Positions 35,661 through 44,543 of a stretch of DNA of 64,000 nt are shown here, one piece after another. This DNA is from Pseudomonadota bacterium (lineage in GTDB: Bacteria; Pseudomonadota; Gammaproteobacteria; Steroidobacterales; Steroidobacteraceae). Positions within the stretch are counted from its first letter, which is position 1. Every line of letters begins with the position of its first letter. Location: assembly GCA_023423065.1 (NCBI GenBank), contig JAFAGC010000076.1, forward strand, positions 62,001 to 126,000. Direction: 5' to 3'. A program made the position numbers and the translations under genes. Under the pieces are notes generated by a model. The model saw nothing but the letters and a program-made list of their open reading frames with translations, did not search any database and had not been told where the DNA came from.

Positions 35661-36923
35661 TCAGGCCGTCGCCCGCCGGCCGCGCATCCACAGCAGCAGC
35701 GCGCTCGCGAACGCGGCCATGCTGATCGTGCCGAAGAACCACAACATCCCGTCGTAACCCGCGGGATTCGCCGCGCCCGCGCCGCTCGCGTCATTGATGC
35801 TGCCCGCGGCGATGTTCGCGAGGAATACGCCGGTCTGCTGCAGGGCCGTCATCAATCCATAGGCCGTGCCGAGTTGCGAGGCCTCGACGTACCGCGGGAC
35901 GGCCGGCCACAAGACCGCGGGCACGAGCGAGAACGCGATGCCGATCAGGATCGTGGCGGCCGCGAGCGAGGTCGAGCCTGCGAACGCGAGCATCGCGAAG
36001 CTCGCCGGCAAAGCCAGTGCGCCGAGCGTGAGCAACGGCGCGTGCCGCCCGATGCGGTCCACGAGCAATCCGAACGCCGGCGTAGCGAACATCGCGGCCA
36101 GGAACACGTGGCTGTTCAACGTGCTCGCCGCCTCGAGCGTGAGTCCGTGCGCCTCCTGGAAATACTTGATCGAGAACGTGCTGCGAAATGGAAAGATCAC
36201 CGAGTAGAAAGTCACGCACAGCGCGACGATGAGCCAGTACTCGGCGCGGAAGCGCAGCAGGTTGCGCCATTCGAAACGATCGCCGGGTGGTGCGATGGCC
36301 AGTGTGCCGCGCGCGGCTTCCCGCCGGTCGATGAGCCAGTAGACGATCGCGCCCGCGACGGCCATCGTCGCGAATCCGGCCGCGAGCCACAGCGGCGGCT
36401 GCCAGCCCTGCGAATACAAATCCGATGCGAACGACGGCGAACGATCCGCCAGATACGAGCCGAGCCGCGCGAAGGTGAGGTTCAACGCGAACAGCAGCGC
36501 GAAGTAACGTCCGACGAACCACTGCGCGAGCGCGACGGTTACGGCGACGATCATCGTCTCCGCGCCGAGTCCGAACAGCAGCCGGCCCACGACCATCGTC
36601 GCGAACTCCGCGCCCGACGCTGTCAACACCGCGCCCGCGAAACAGATGATCGCGGTCGCGAGCGTGACCACGCGGGCCGAGTAGCGATCCACGAGGATGC
36701 CGCCGATCAGCACCATGACGATGTTGGGCAGGCTGTAGACCGCGTTGAGAATGCCGATCTGCGTGTCGCTGTAGCCGAGTTGTCTCGACAGCAGCTCCGC
36801 GACCGGCCCGATCGAATCGTAGACGTAGTAGTTGCCGATCATCGCGAGCGCCACCGCGACGAACATCGTCGTCATCGCGGCGATCGAGGGCCGCGCGGTG
36901 GGGTTCGGCGAATCCGCGGTCAT
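35661..36923 (-). CDS. Major facilitator superfamily transporter (MFSD1-like)
   Basis: 420 residues with 12 predicted helices. MFS motif A is seen as GGILVDRYSARVV between helices 2 and 3, and FGLLVDRIGRHAP in the second half. A large cytoplasmic loop (about 205-240) separates the halves. The N-terminal YYVYDSIGPVAELLSRQLGYSDTQIGIL resembles MFSD1-type carriers. The substrate is unknown. It starts directly after the MarC-family stop with no intergenic base, so the two are one operon. Confidence 0.88.
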   Translation of the reverse strand: MTADSPNPTARPSIAAMTTMFVAVALAMIGNYYVYDSIGPVAELLSRQLGYSDTQIGILNAVYSLPNIVMVLIGGILVDRYSARVVTLATAIICFAGAVLTASGAEFATMVVGRLLFGLGAETMIVAVTVALAQWFVGRYFALLFALNLTFARLGSYLADRSPSFASDLYSQGWQPPLWLAAGFATMAVAGAIVYWLIDRREAARGTLAIAPPGDRFEWRNLLRFRAEYWLIVALCVTFYSVIFPFRSTFSIKYFQEAHGLTLEAASTLNSHVFLAAMFATPAFGLLVDRIGRHAPLLTLGALALPASFAMLAFAGSTSLAAATILIGIAFSLVPAVLWPAVPRYVEASQLGTAYGLMTALQQTGVFLANIAAGSINDASGAGAANPAGYDGMLWFFGTISMAAFASALLLWMRGRRATA

Positions 36924-37553
36924 TTAAAGCGCGAAGCTCGCGCGGATGCCGTCGACCACGAACTGCACCGCGAGCGCGCCGAGGATGACGCCAAACAAGC
37001 GGTTCGCGACATTGGTGCCCGTCACGCCGAGGATTTTCATGAACGGCCCGGCCACCCGCATCGCGACCCAGCACAACACCAGCACCAGCAACGCGCACAG
37101 GAACATGACCGTGAAGTCGAGCGGATGCTCGGTCACCGGGATCGGTCCGAACCAGAGCAGCAAAGTGGTCAATGCACCGGGACCGGCCATGAACGGAAAC
37201 GCAAGGGGAAATACGGAGATGTCCGCACGCTTCTTGCTCTCGACTTCCTCGTCCCTGGAAGTCCTCGTGCCCGATTCCCGGGCGAACACCATCTCGAGCG
37301 CGATGAGAAAAAGCAACAGGCCGCCGAAAATCCGGAACGAGTCGATGGCGATGCCCATCGCCCGCAGAAAACTGGCTCCGCCCAGTGCGAAAAGTAGGAG
37401 GATTCCGCTTGCGACGAGAACCGACTTCAGTGCCATCTTGTGTTTGTAGCGATCGTTCGCGCCTTCGGTCAGACCCGAGAACACGGGTATGAGCGATATC
37501 GGTTCGACGACGACGAAGAAGACGATGAAGAACTTGATGGCCTGATCGAGCAT
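36924..37553 (-). CDS. MarC family integral membrane protein
   Basis: 209 residues with six helices. ATG at 37553 is chosen over an upstream in-frame ATG because it gives the usual MarC length and start (MLDQAIKFFIVFFVVVEPIS). Conserved segments are FRIFGGLLLFLIALEMV, FPLAFPFMAGPGALTT and the final GVTGTNVANRLFGVILGALA. The function of MarC proteins is unsettled; an early link to antibiotic resistance was not supported. It is divergent from the DUF6763 gene with a 99-nt gap for both promoters. Confidence 0.92.
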   Translation of the reverse strand: MLDQAIKFFIVFFVVVEPISLIPVFSGLTEGANDRYKHKMALKSVLVASGILLLFALGGASFLRAMGIAIDSFRIFGGLLLFLIALEMVFARESGTRTSRDEEVESKKRADISVFPLAFPFMAGPGALTTLLLWFGPIPVTEHPLDFTVMFLCALLVLVLCWVAMRVAGPFMKILGVTGTNVANRLFGVILGALAVQFVVDGIRASFAL

Positions 37554-37652
37554 GATGCTTTGCGCAACGAATTCTATTGTTGAAAGCGCCCATTTTCGGG
37601 AGCAACATGAAGTCGCTCGCAGCATAGCAGTCCCACGTTCCGGAGGGATTCG

Positions 37653-37964
37653 ATGAAACCCACCATCGGCAGCTGGTACCGCATCCAGGGCGGCGAATCG
37701 TTCGAAGTCGTCGCCATCGACGAAGACGACGGCACGATCGAGCTGCAGTATTTCGACGGCACGGTCGAAGAGATGGACATCGAAGACTGGCAGGCGGAGA
37801 AGGAAGCCGGCACGCTCGAGGAAATAGAGGCGCCGGAGGACTGGACCGGCTCCGTCGACGTCGATCCCGAGGAGGACGACGTGCGCGGCGCGCTGGGCTA
37901 CGGCGACGACGACGACCGGCGCCAGAGCGCCAGCAAGCTCGAAGGCCTCGACCTGTTCGAGTAA
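37653..37964 (+). CDS. DUF6763 family small acidic protein
   Basis: 103 residues. The start IGSWYRIQGGESFEVVAIDE followed by IELQYFDGTVEEMDIEDW is the conserved core of this gammaproteobacterial family. The C-terminal half is highly acidic (runs such as DPEEDD and GDDDDRR) and probably disordered. Function unknown; no signal peptide. CGGAGG upstream is a good ribosome site. Confidence 0.85.
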   Translation: MKPTIGSWYRIQGGESFEVVAIDEDDGTIELQYFDGTVEEMDIEDWQAEKEAGTLEEIEAPEDWTGSVDVDPEEDDVRGALGYGDDDDRRQSASKLEGLDLFE

Positions 37965-37973
37965 GTAGCTAGC

Positions 37974-38354
37974 TCAGAGCGGCGCGTTCGCCAGGCGTTC
38001 CACGTCGACGCCCGGCGCGAGCATCACGCAGCCCGCCACCACCTCCACCGGAATCGCGGTCAGCGACTGGCCCGCGCAGGGACCCGCGATGCACAGCCCG
38101 TTGTCGCGCGCGAACAGCGCGCCGTGCGACGTGCAGAGGATCAGGTTGCGGTCGGGCGTGAGGAACCTGTGCGGCCGAAGGTTCAGCGGATGGCCCGCGT
38201 GCGGGCAGTAGTTCACGTACGCGGCGACTCCATTCGCGGTCTTCACGACGAACCCACGCAGCGGCCAGTCGCCCTCGCCCACCGCGAAACCGCGGCCGCC
38301 GGTTTCCTCGAGCTCCGCGAGCGAGCACAACACCCGCGTGGTATCGATTTCCAT
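37974..38354 (-). CDS. Rieske (2Fe-2S) ferredoxin-type protein
   Basis: 126 residues, a single Rieske domain. The cluster ligands are C-x-H in NYCPHAGHPLN and C-xx-H in ILCTSHGALF, 18 residues apart, the normal arrangement. No membrane segment or oxygenase domain is present, so it is likely a small electron carrier. ATG at 38354 lies 4 nt after the AmpG-like stop, so it is co-transcribed with that transporter; the functional link is unclear. Confidence 0.92.
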   Translation of the reverse strand: MEIDTTRVLCSLAELEETGGRGFAVGEGDWPLRGFVVKTANGVAAYVNYCPHAGHPLNLRPHRFLTPDRNLILCTSHGALFARDNGLCIAGPCAGQSLTAIPVEVVAGCVMLAPGVDVERLANAPL

Positions 38355-38358
38355 CGGA

Positions 38359-39657
38359 TCAGCGCGCTGTCGCCGAATCGGTGTCGAGTTCGTCGATGCG
38401 CCGGCGCATGATCCAGACCAGCGCGATGCCGGGCACCGCGAGCGCGAAACTCGTCCAGTAATAGGCGGCCCATCCGCCATGGTCCGCTATCCATCCCGCG
38501 GGACCGCCGAGCAGGTAACGCGGCGCCAACGCGAACATCGACAGCAACGCGTACTGGAACGCGCTGAAACGCTTGTCGCACAGCGCCATCATCAGCGCGA
38601 CCGCCGCGATGTTGCCCATTCCGCTCGCGAGCGCATCGAGCGCCACCGCCCCGACCATCACCGCATAACTCTTGCCGATGGCGTACAGCAGTAGATAGCC
38701 CAGGTTGGTCAGCGCCTGGACGATGGCGAACAGGAACATGGCGCGCCGCAGGCCAAGCTTGATCATCCAGATGCCGCCGAGCAGCGCGCCGAGCACCGAG
38801 CCGGTGGTCAGCACCGCCTTCACCACCACGCCGATCTCGGTCTTGGTGAAGCCGGTGTGCATCATGAACGCGGTGAAGAACTTGAGCGCGAACGCGTCGC
38901 CCACCTTGTAGAAGAGTATGAGCACGATCAGCACGACCATGCCCGGCACGCCGAACAGCTCGCGCAGCGGCACGATCACCGAATCCGCCAGCGACGGGAG
39001 CTGCTTGCCGCGCGGGTCGTCGGGCTCCGGCGCCCAGATGGTCGCGAGCACCAGCATGGCCATCGCACCCGCGAGCGTGAGGAACGCGGCGCGCCAGCTC
39101 ACGTGGTCGGCGATGATCAGCGCCGCCGACAGGGATCCGTACGACAGCGCGCGATAGCCGAGATTGGCCGCCGCGGCCGCGAGACCGCGCTCCGGAGGCC
39201 GTGCGACGTCGGTGCGGTACGCGTCGATCACGATGTCCTGCGACGCGGACAGGAATACGACGACCAGGAGGATGACCGCGATGACGCTGAGCTGGTGCGC
39301 GCCGCCGAAGATCGCGAGCGATGCGATACCGAGCGCAAGCAGCAACTGGAACATCGCGATCCAGCCTCGGCGCCGACCGAGCCACGGCAGCGAATAACGG
39401 TCGAGCAGCGGCGCCCATAGCGGCTTCAGCAGGTAGGGCAGCGCGACGTACATGAGCAGACCGATGTCGGTGTTGCTGATGCCGAGGTCGGTGAGCCACG
39501 CCTGCATCGTGGATTCGGACAGCGGGTTCGGCAGTCCGGATGCTCCGCCTAACAACAGGATCGCGAGCATGCGGGGCTGGCGCAGGACGTCGCGTATCTT
39601 CGGCTTCGCCGGCGTAACCGGCCCGGCCGTCGAAGGAGCAACCGTGGCGTCGCTCAA
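38359..39657 (-). CDS. AmpG-like MFS transporter
   Basis: 432 residues, about 12 helices. AmpG features are [60 protein letters not shown] and the later [10 protein letters not shown] and ALASGMGN segments. AmpG carriers import anhydro-muropeptides for wall recycling, though many homologues transport other solutes. The start is a TTG at 39657, with no better codon near the conserved N-terminus. It is divergent from pyrE, 53 nt away. Confidence 0.87.
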   Translation of the reverse strand: MSDATVAPSTAGPVTPAKPKIRDVLRQPRMLAILLLGGASGLPNPLSESTMQAWLTDLGISNTDIGLLMYVALPYLLKPLWAPLLDRYSLPWLGRRRGWIAMFQLLLALGIASLAIFGGAHQLSVIAVILLVVVFLSASQDIVIDAYRTDVARPPERGLAAAAANLGYRALSYGSLSAALIIADHVSWRAAFLTLAGAMAMLVLATIWAPEPDDPRGKQLPSLADSVIVPLRELFGVPGMVVLIVLILFYKVGDAFALKFFTAFMMHTGFTKTEIGVVVKAVLTTGSVLGALLGGIWMIKLGLRRAMFLFAIVQALTNLGYLLLYAIGKSYAVMVGAVALDALASGMGNIAAVALMMALCDKRFSAFQYALLSMFALAPRYLLGGPAGWIADHGGWAAYYWTSFALAVPGIALVWIMRRRIDELDTDSATAR

Positions 39658-39710
39658 GATGCGTTGTCCGTTATCATGCGCACCGCCTCATCATACGGAA
39701 GACGCAGATC

Positions 39711-40403
39711 GTGCAGGAGTATCAGCGCACATTCATCGAACTCGCCCTGTCGCGCAACGCATTGCGCTTCGGGAGCTTCAAGCTCAAGTCCGGACGGGAG
39801 AGCCCCTACTTCTTCAACGCGGGACTCTTCAACGACGGCGAGGCGATCGCGGTGCTGGGAAAGTGCTACGCGGCCGCCCTCGTCCGTTCGGGCCTCGAGT
39901 TCGACATGCTGTTCGGGCCCGCATACAAGGGCATCCCGCTCGCGACGACCACCGCCATCGCGCTCGCCGAACATCATCACCGAAACGTGCCGTGGGCGTT
40001 CAACCGCAAGGAAGCCAAGGACCACGGCGAAGGCGGCAACATCGTGGGCAGCCCGTTGCGCGGGCGCGTGGTGATCGTCGACGACGTGATCACGGCGGGC
40101 ACCGCGATCCGCGAATCGGTCGAAATCATCCGCGCGGCCGGGGCGACTCCCGCCGGCGTGGCGCTCGCGCTCGACCGACAGGAGCGCGGCCAAGGGACCC
40201 AGTCCGCCGTGCAGGAAGTGTCGTCCCAGTTCGGCCTGCGTTGCGTGAGCATCCTGACCCTGGCCGACCTGATCGAATCCGCGGCCGCGGGGCCGGGTGA
40301 TGCAGTTCGCATTTCCAGCGAACAGTCCGCTGCTCTGATTGCCTACCAGCGTGCCTGGGGGGTTGGCGCCGTATCCGCAGGGGGTTCTGCTGGGGCAGAA
40401 TAG
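39711..40403 (+). CDS. pyrE: Orotate phosphoribosyltransferase
   Basis: 230 residues from a GTG start ([21 protein letters not shown]). Type I OPRTase motifs are [41 protein letters not shown] and the PRPP loop [16 protein letters not shown]. It converts orotate and PRPP to OMP in pyrimidine synthesis. The C-terminus carries about 10 extra Gly/Ala-rich residues. It is followed after 5 nt by a DUF4124 gene. In enterics slmA and dut follow pyrE. Confidence 0.97.
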   Translation: MQEYQRTFIELALSRNALRFGSFKLKSGRESPYFFNAGLFNDGEAIAVLGKCYAAALVRSGLEFDMLFGPAYKGIPLATTTAIALAEHHHRNVPWAFNRKEAKDHGEGGNIVGSPLRGRVVIVDDVITAGTAIRESVEIIRAAGATPAGVALALDRQERGQGTQSAVQEVSSQFGLRCVSILTLADLIESAAAGPGDAVRISSEQSAALIAYQRAWGVGAVSAGGSAGAE

Positions 40404-40408
40404 GTCGT

Positions 40409-41110
40409 ATGCGCAAAGCCATCCCCTTCCTGGCCGCCGTGCTTTCCGGGCTCGTCCTGACGAACGGCGCGTATGCGCAGCAGAAGAAGCCGGCCCAGAA
40501 GTCAGCCGCATCCGTCGAGAAGACCACGTACAAGTGGGTGGATGAAAAGGGCGTCACTCACTACGGCGATCACGTTCCCGCCGAGTATTCGCACCGCGAG
40601 CAGCACGTGCTCAATTCGTACGGTGTCGAGGTGCAGAAGAAGCAGGCCGAGATGACCCCGGCCGAATCCGCGGCGCATGCCGCGAAGCAGCGCGAAGAAG
40701 CACGCCGAAAGCAGCACGACATGTTCCTGATCTCCACCTACCCGTCGGTGAAGGAGATCGAGAACGTCCGCGACACGCGGCTCACGCAGGTCAGCGCGCA
40801 GATCTCCGCCGCCGAGGCATACATCGGCAGCCTCACCACTCGCCTGAACGGCCTGCAGCAGCGCGCGCAGTTGTACGCGCCCTACAACACCAAGCCCGGC
40901 GCGCGCCGGATGCCCGACGATCTCGCCGAGGAAATGGTGCGCGCGATGTCGGAGCTGCGCACGCAGAACCAGCTGCTCGCCTCACGGCGCGCGGAAATGC
41001 AGAGCGTCACCGAGCAGTTCGACAACGACATCACGCGGTTCAAGGAGCTGCGCTCGTCGGCCGCCGCTCGCCTCACCGAGGCGAACGGGGTCGGGATCAA
41101 GAAGCAGTAG
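40409..41110 (+). CDS. DUF4124 domain protein, exported
   Basis: 233 residues. A signal peptide (about 1-24, ending NGAYAQ) precedes a DUF4124 domain (about 39-75: TYKWVDEKGVTHYGDHVPAEY). The rest is mostly helical and charged, with probable coiled coil (about 80-225). DUF4124 proteins are common in gamma- and betaproteobacteria and have no firm function, though wall or envelope roles are suspected. It starts 5 nt after pyrE and ends beside the convergent dut stop (41111) without a gap. Confidence 0.85.
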   Translation: MRKAIPFLAAVLSGLVLTNGAYAQQKKPAQKSAASVEKTTYKWVDEKGVTHYGDHVPAEYSHREQHVLNSYGVEVQKKQAEMTPAESAAHAAKQREEARRKQHDMFLISTYPSVKEIENVRDTRLTQVSAQISAAEAYIGSLTTRLNGLQQRAQLYAPYNTKPGARRMPDDLAEEMVRAMSELRTQNQLLASRRAEMQSVTEQFDNDITRFKELRSSAAARLTEANGVGIKKQ

Positions 41111-41608
41111 TTAGCGCGTGCCGGTGTGGCCGAAGCCGCCCGCACCGCGGGCGCTGGCCGCGAAATCGTCGACGATATCCAGGCGCACCTGCACCACCGG
41201 GACCACGACCATCTGCGCGATGCGTTCGCCGGGCTGCACGACGAAATCCGTCGCCCCGCGATTCCAGCACGACACCATGAGCTGACCCTGGTAGTCGGAA
41301 TCGATCAGGCCGACCAGATTGCCCAGGACGACGCCGTGTTTGTGGCCGAGTCCCGAGCGCGGCAGGATCACCGCAGCGAGCCCCGGGTCGTCGAGGTGGA
41401 TCGCCAGGCCCGTGGGGATGAGCTCCGCCTTGCCGGCGGCGAGCGTGAGCGGCGCGTCGATGCAGGCGCGCAGGTCGAGGCCGGCGGATCCCGCGGTCGC
41501 GTACGCCGGCAACGGGAATTCACCGCCGATGCGCGGATCGAGGATGCGCACCTTGAGCGAGCGCTGCGCGCTCACGGGCCCACTGATGGACGATACCTGC
41601 GCGTTCAT
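41111..41608 (-). CDS. dut: dUTP diphosphatase
   Basis: 165 residues. Trimeric dUTPase motifs are present in order: [58 protein letters not shown] and the C-terminal [10 protein letters not shown] (motif 5, slightly altered from RGxGGFGSTG). It removes dUTP and supplies dUMP. The ATG overlaps the coaBC stop (ATGA), the same coaBC-dut order found in many gammaproteobacteria. Confidence 0.97.
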   Translation of the reverse strand: MNAQVSSISGPVSAQRSLKVRILDPRIGGEFPLPAYATAGSAGLDLRACIDAPLTLAAGKAELIPTGLAIHLDDPGLAAVILPRSGLGHKHGVVLGNLVGLIDSDYQGQLMVSCWNRGATDFVVQPGERIAQMVVVPVVQVRLDIVDDFAASARGAGGFGHTGTR

Positions 41609-42834
41609 GCCGAGATGCTCGCGATCCGAGGGCGGCCGCGTTCGGAGAATCTTTCGGCGATCAGCGCGATGAGATCGCGCGCCAGCGTCACCTTCGGCGC
41701 GCGCGGCAATTCGCGCCGGCCGTCGCGCCACAATACCAGCAGCGCGTTGTCGTCCTTCTCGAAAACCTTGTCGTGTCCGACTTCGTTGGCCGCGATCATG
41801 TCGAGATTCTTCTTGAGGAGTTTCTGTCGCGCGTATTGTTCCACGGAATCCGTCTCGGCGGCGAAGCCGACGACGAAGGGACGTGGCGCGCGCGCCGCGA
41901 CGGTCGCGAGGATGTCGACCGTGCGCTCCATCTTGAGATCCATCGACTCGTTCGTCTTCTTGATCTTGCACTCGACCGGGGACGCCGGCCGGTAGTCCGC
42001 GACGGCTGCCGTCGCGACGAAGATGTCGACGCCGTCGAGGTTCTTCAGCACGGCATTCAGCATGTCGGCCGCGCTCTCGACGTCGATGCGTTTCACGCCG
42101 GGCGGAGTCGGCAAATTCACCGGGCCGCTGACGATGGTCACGTCGGCGCCGGCGTCGCGCGCCGCGGCGGCCACCGCGAATCCCATTTTTCCCGAGCTGC
42201 GATTGCTGATGAACCGGACCGGATCGATGCGCTCGCGCGTCGGCCCGGCGGTCAGCAGGAGCCGTTTGCCCGCGAGCGGACCCGTGGGCGCAACGATGTT
42301 CGCGGCGAAGCCCGCGAGCTGCGTGGGCTCGAGCATTCTTCCCGCGCCGACTTCGCCGCAGGCCTGGTCGCCTTCGCCGGGTCCCCAGATGTGAATGCCG
42401 CGCGCCTTCAGCGTCGCGACGTTCGCCTGCGTGGCGGCGTTCGACCACATGACGCGATTCATGGCGGGCGCGAGCGCGATGGGGCGGTCGGTCGCGAGGC
42501 ACAGGGTAGTCAGGAGGTCGTCGGCCTGGCCGGTGGCGAGGCGGGCGATGAAGTCGGCGGTGGCGGGCGCGATGATCACGAGATCGGCCCAGCGGGCGAG
42601 CTCGATGTGCGACATCGCTTTCTCGGCTTCCGGATCCCACAGGTCGCTGCGCACTTCGCGGCCGGAAACGGCCTGGAAGGTCATCGGGGTGACGAACTCC
42701 CGCGCGCCGGCGGTCAGCACGACCTGTACTTCAGCGCCCTGCTCGCGCAGACGGCGCACCAGGTCCGGACTCTTGTACGCGGCGATGCCGCCGGTCACAC
42801 CGAGTAATACACGCTTGCCTTGCATGACCGGCAT
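41605..42834 (-). CDS. coaBC: Bifunctional phosphopantothenoylcysteine decarboxylase/synthase
   Basis: 409 residues from ATG at 42834 ([22 protein letters not shown]); ATG at 42825 is equally possible. The CoaC half has [11 protein letters not shown], active-site [20 protein letters not shown] and [10 protein letters not shown]. The CoaB half (from about 190) has [30 protein letters not shown] and [15 protein letters not shown]. It adds cysteine to phosphopantothenate and decarboxylates the product in CoA synthesis; coaD in this window catalyses the next-but-one step. It is divergent from radC. Confidence 0.97.
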   Translation of the reverse strand: MPVMQGKRVLLGVTGGIAAYKSPDLVRRLREQGAEVQVVLTAGAREFVTPMTFQAVSGREVRSDLWDPEAEKAMSHIELARWADLVIIAPATADFIARLATGQADDLLTTLCLATDRPIALAPAMNRVMWSNAATQANVATLKARGIHIWGPGEGDQACGEVGAGRMLEPTQLAGFAANIVAPTGPLAGKRLLLTAGPTRERIDPVRFISNRSSGKMGFAVAAAARDAGADVTIVSGPVNLPTPPGVKRIDVESAADMLNAVLKNLDGVDIFVATAAVADYRPASPVECKIKKTNESMDLKMERTVDILATVAARAPRPFVVGFAAETDSVEQYARQKLLKKNLDMIAANEVGHDKVFEKDDNALLVLWRDGRRELPRAPKVTLARDLIALIAERFSERGRPRIASISA

Positions 42835-42968
42835 TATCGGTACCCGCCGGGGCGGGCCGCCAGTCACAAAGGTTTGGGCCCAATCGCTTTGGGTTATATC
42901 CACGTTATTCGTTGTTTTCGTGGGATTTCCGGCTGTCCCGGGGCCGGCCGGCGTGGGCAAGATGCGTC

Positions 42969-43676
42969 ATGGACGAACGCACGGAGCCACGGGAAGGCTC
43001 GAACATAAACCACTGGCCGCGGGGCGAACGCCCGCGCGAACGGCTCCTGGAACTCGGCCCGCAGGCGCTTTCCGATGCGGAATTGCTCGCGGTGCTGATC
43101 GGCACCGGCCATAGCGGCGCAACCGCGATCGACGTTGCCCGGGAGTTCTTGCGGCACTTTGGCGGCAGCCTGCGGCGGCTGCTCAGCGCCGATGCCGCCA
43201 CGCTGCTCGACCTGCGCGGCCTGGGTCCGGCCCGGTACGCGACGCTGATGTCCGCGCTCGAACTTGCGCGCCGGCACTACCGCGAGGCGCTGCGCGCCGG
43301 CCCTGCCATGAACGCGCCCGCCGCCACGCGCCAGTTCCTCACCGCGCAGCTTCGCGACCGGCCATACGAGGTGTTCTGCTGCCTGCACCTCGACAACCGC
43401 CACCGGCTCATCCACTTCGAGGAAATCTTTCGCGGCACCATCGACGGCGCCAGCGTTCACCCGCGCGAGATCGTGCGCCAGGCGCTGCAGTACAACGCCG
43501 CCGCGTTGATCTTCGCGCACAACCATCCTTCGGGCGTCGCCGAGGCGAGCCAGGCGGACGAGTTGATCACGCGCCGGCTGCGCGACGCGCTCGCGCTCGT
43601 CGACATCCGCGTGCTCGATCACCTCATCGTCGGCGACAACACCTGTCTTTCGTTCGCCGAGCGGGGACTTCTCTAG
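42969..43676 (+). CDS. radC: RadC-family JAB-domain protein
   Basis: 235 residues from ATG at 42969. An N-terminal HhH-like part (GERPRERLLELGPQALSDAE, LLDLRGLGPARY) is followed by a JAB/MPN metallopeptidase-like domain with RDRPYEVFCCLHLD, GTIDGASVHPREI and the metal motif IFAHNHPSGVAEASQAD, where HxH and a distal Asp are present. The family was long linked to DNA repair, but that role has been questioned. Position between coaBC and rpmB matches enterics, except that two genes now intervene before rpmB. Confidence 0.95.
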   Translation: MDERTEPREGSNINHWPRGERPRERLLELGPQALSDAELLAVLIGTGHSGATAIDVAREFLRHFGGSLRRLLSADAATLLDLRGLGPARYATLMSALELARRHYREALRAGPAMNAPAATRQFLTAQLRDRPYEVFCCLHLDNRHRLIHFEEIFRGTIDGASVHPREIVRQALQYNAAALIFAHNHPSGVAEASQADELITRRLRDALALVDIRVLDHLIVGDNTCLSFAERGLL

Positions 43677-43699
43677 AAGCAACGCGTCACGTACGGCCT

Positions 43700-44455
43700 T
43701 TACAGGTTCGCCTCCGCATAGACTCGCAACGCATCGCGCACGAACATGGCGCCCTTGTTGCTGCCATCGGTCGCGTAGTTGGCGGCGAAGCGCGGATCGG
43801 CCACGTACAACTCGCCGAGTCCGATGACATACGCCTTCAAATTCCCTCGGGGTGTTCCCGGAATCGCTTCCAACCACTCGACATGATCGGCCGCGAGTGC
43901 CTGCGCCTCGTCACTGTCGGGCGCGACTCCACTGTCGGCCGCCGCCGCCCATGCCGCGCCCAGCCTTCCGCTGCGTTGCTTCCAGGCGGACTTTTCCGCA
44001 TCGCTCATGCCGCGCCACCAGGCGTCGCCTCTCGCGTACGCGGCCTTTCCCCAGCGCTCTTCGACTTCATCCTTGTATCGGGTGTGGTCGAACCCGTCGA
44101 ACATCTTCTCAACCATGAGCCGCGTATCTCCTTTCAATGCGTCGATCGTGGATGTCACCGATTGGATCTGCCGTGCCAGGCGATCCTGCTCCTGCCGCAG
44201 CCAGGCCAGGTGCGCCTCGAGCGCCAGTCGTTCGCTCTTGTCGCGGTCGAGCACCTCGGCGATCTGGGGCAATCCGAGCCCGAGTTCGCGCAACAGCAGG
44301 ATGCGTTGCAGCCGGATCAGCGAGCCTTCGTCGTAGTACCGGTAACCGTTGGCCCCGATGCTCGATGGCGGCAGTAATCCGATCTCGTCGTAGTGGCGCA
44401 GCGTCCGGCTCGTCGTTCCCGCAAGCTGCGCCAGTTCCCGAATCGACCATTCCAA
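43700..44455 (-). CDS. MerR-family regulator with TipAS-like ligand domain
   Basis: 251 residues from TTG at 44455, fixed by AAGGAG six bases upstream. The MerR DNA-binding head is complete (WSIRELAQLAGTTSRTLRHY, GLLPPSSIGANGYRYYDEGS, LRELGLGLPQIAEVLD), followed by a coiled coil (about 80-118) and a TipAS-like C-terminal domain (about 135-250; RYKDEVEERWG, GVAPDSDEAQALAADHVEWL, FVRDALRVY). TipA-type proteins bind diverse drugs and activate their own promoter. An inverted repeat in its leader fits autoregulation. It lies on the same strand downstream of the CotH gene. Confidence 0.9.
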   Translation of the reverse strand: MEWSIRELAQLAGTTSRTLRHYDEIGLLPPSSIGANGYRYYDEGSLIRLQRILLLRELGLGLPQIAEVLDRDKSERLALEAHLAWLRQEQDRLARQIQSVTSTIDALKGDTRLMVEKMFDGFDHTRYKDEVEERWGKAAYARGDAWWRGMSDAEKSAWKQRSGRLGAAWAAAADSGVAPDSDEAQALAADHVEWLEAIPGTPRGNLKAYVIGLGELYVADPRFAANYATDGSNKGAMFVRDALRVYAEANL

Positions 44456-44493
44456 GGGCTTCTCCTTCCGCTGTGGCCCGTAGAACATGAAGG

Positions 44494-44514
44494 TTGACGC
44501 AGCGACAGAGTCAA
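44494..44514 (-). promoter_or_regulatory. MerR-type dyad and long-spacer promoter before the TipAS regulator
   Basis: TTGAC and GTCAA arms (5 bp each, 11 nt apart) lie in the leader. On the minus strand TTGACT is followed after 19 nt by a poor -10 (CATGTT), the long spacer typical of MerR-family targets. The match is partial, so the call rests on position and dyad. Confidence 0.4.
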
Positions 44515-44543
44515 GACCGCGTGCGGTCGCCGTGATGATTCGT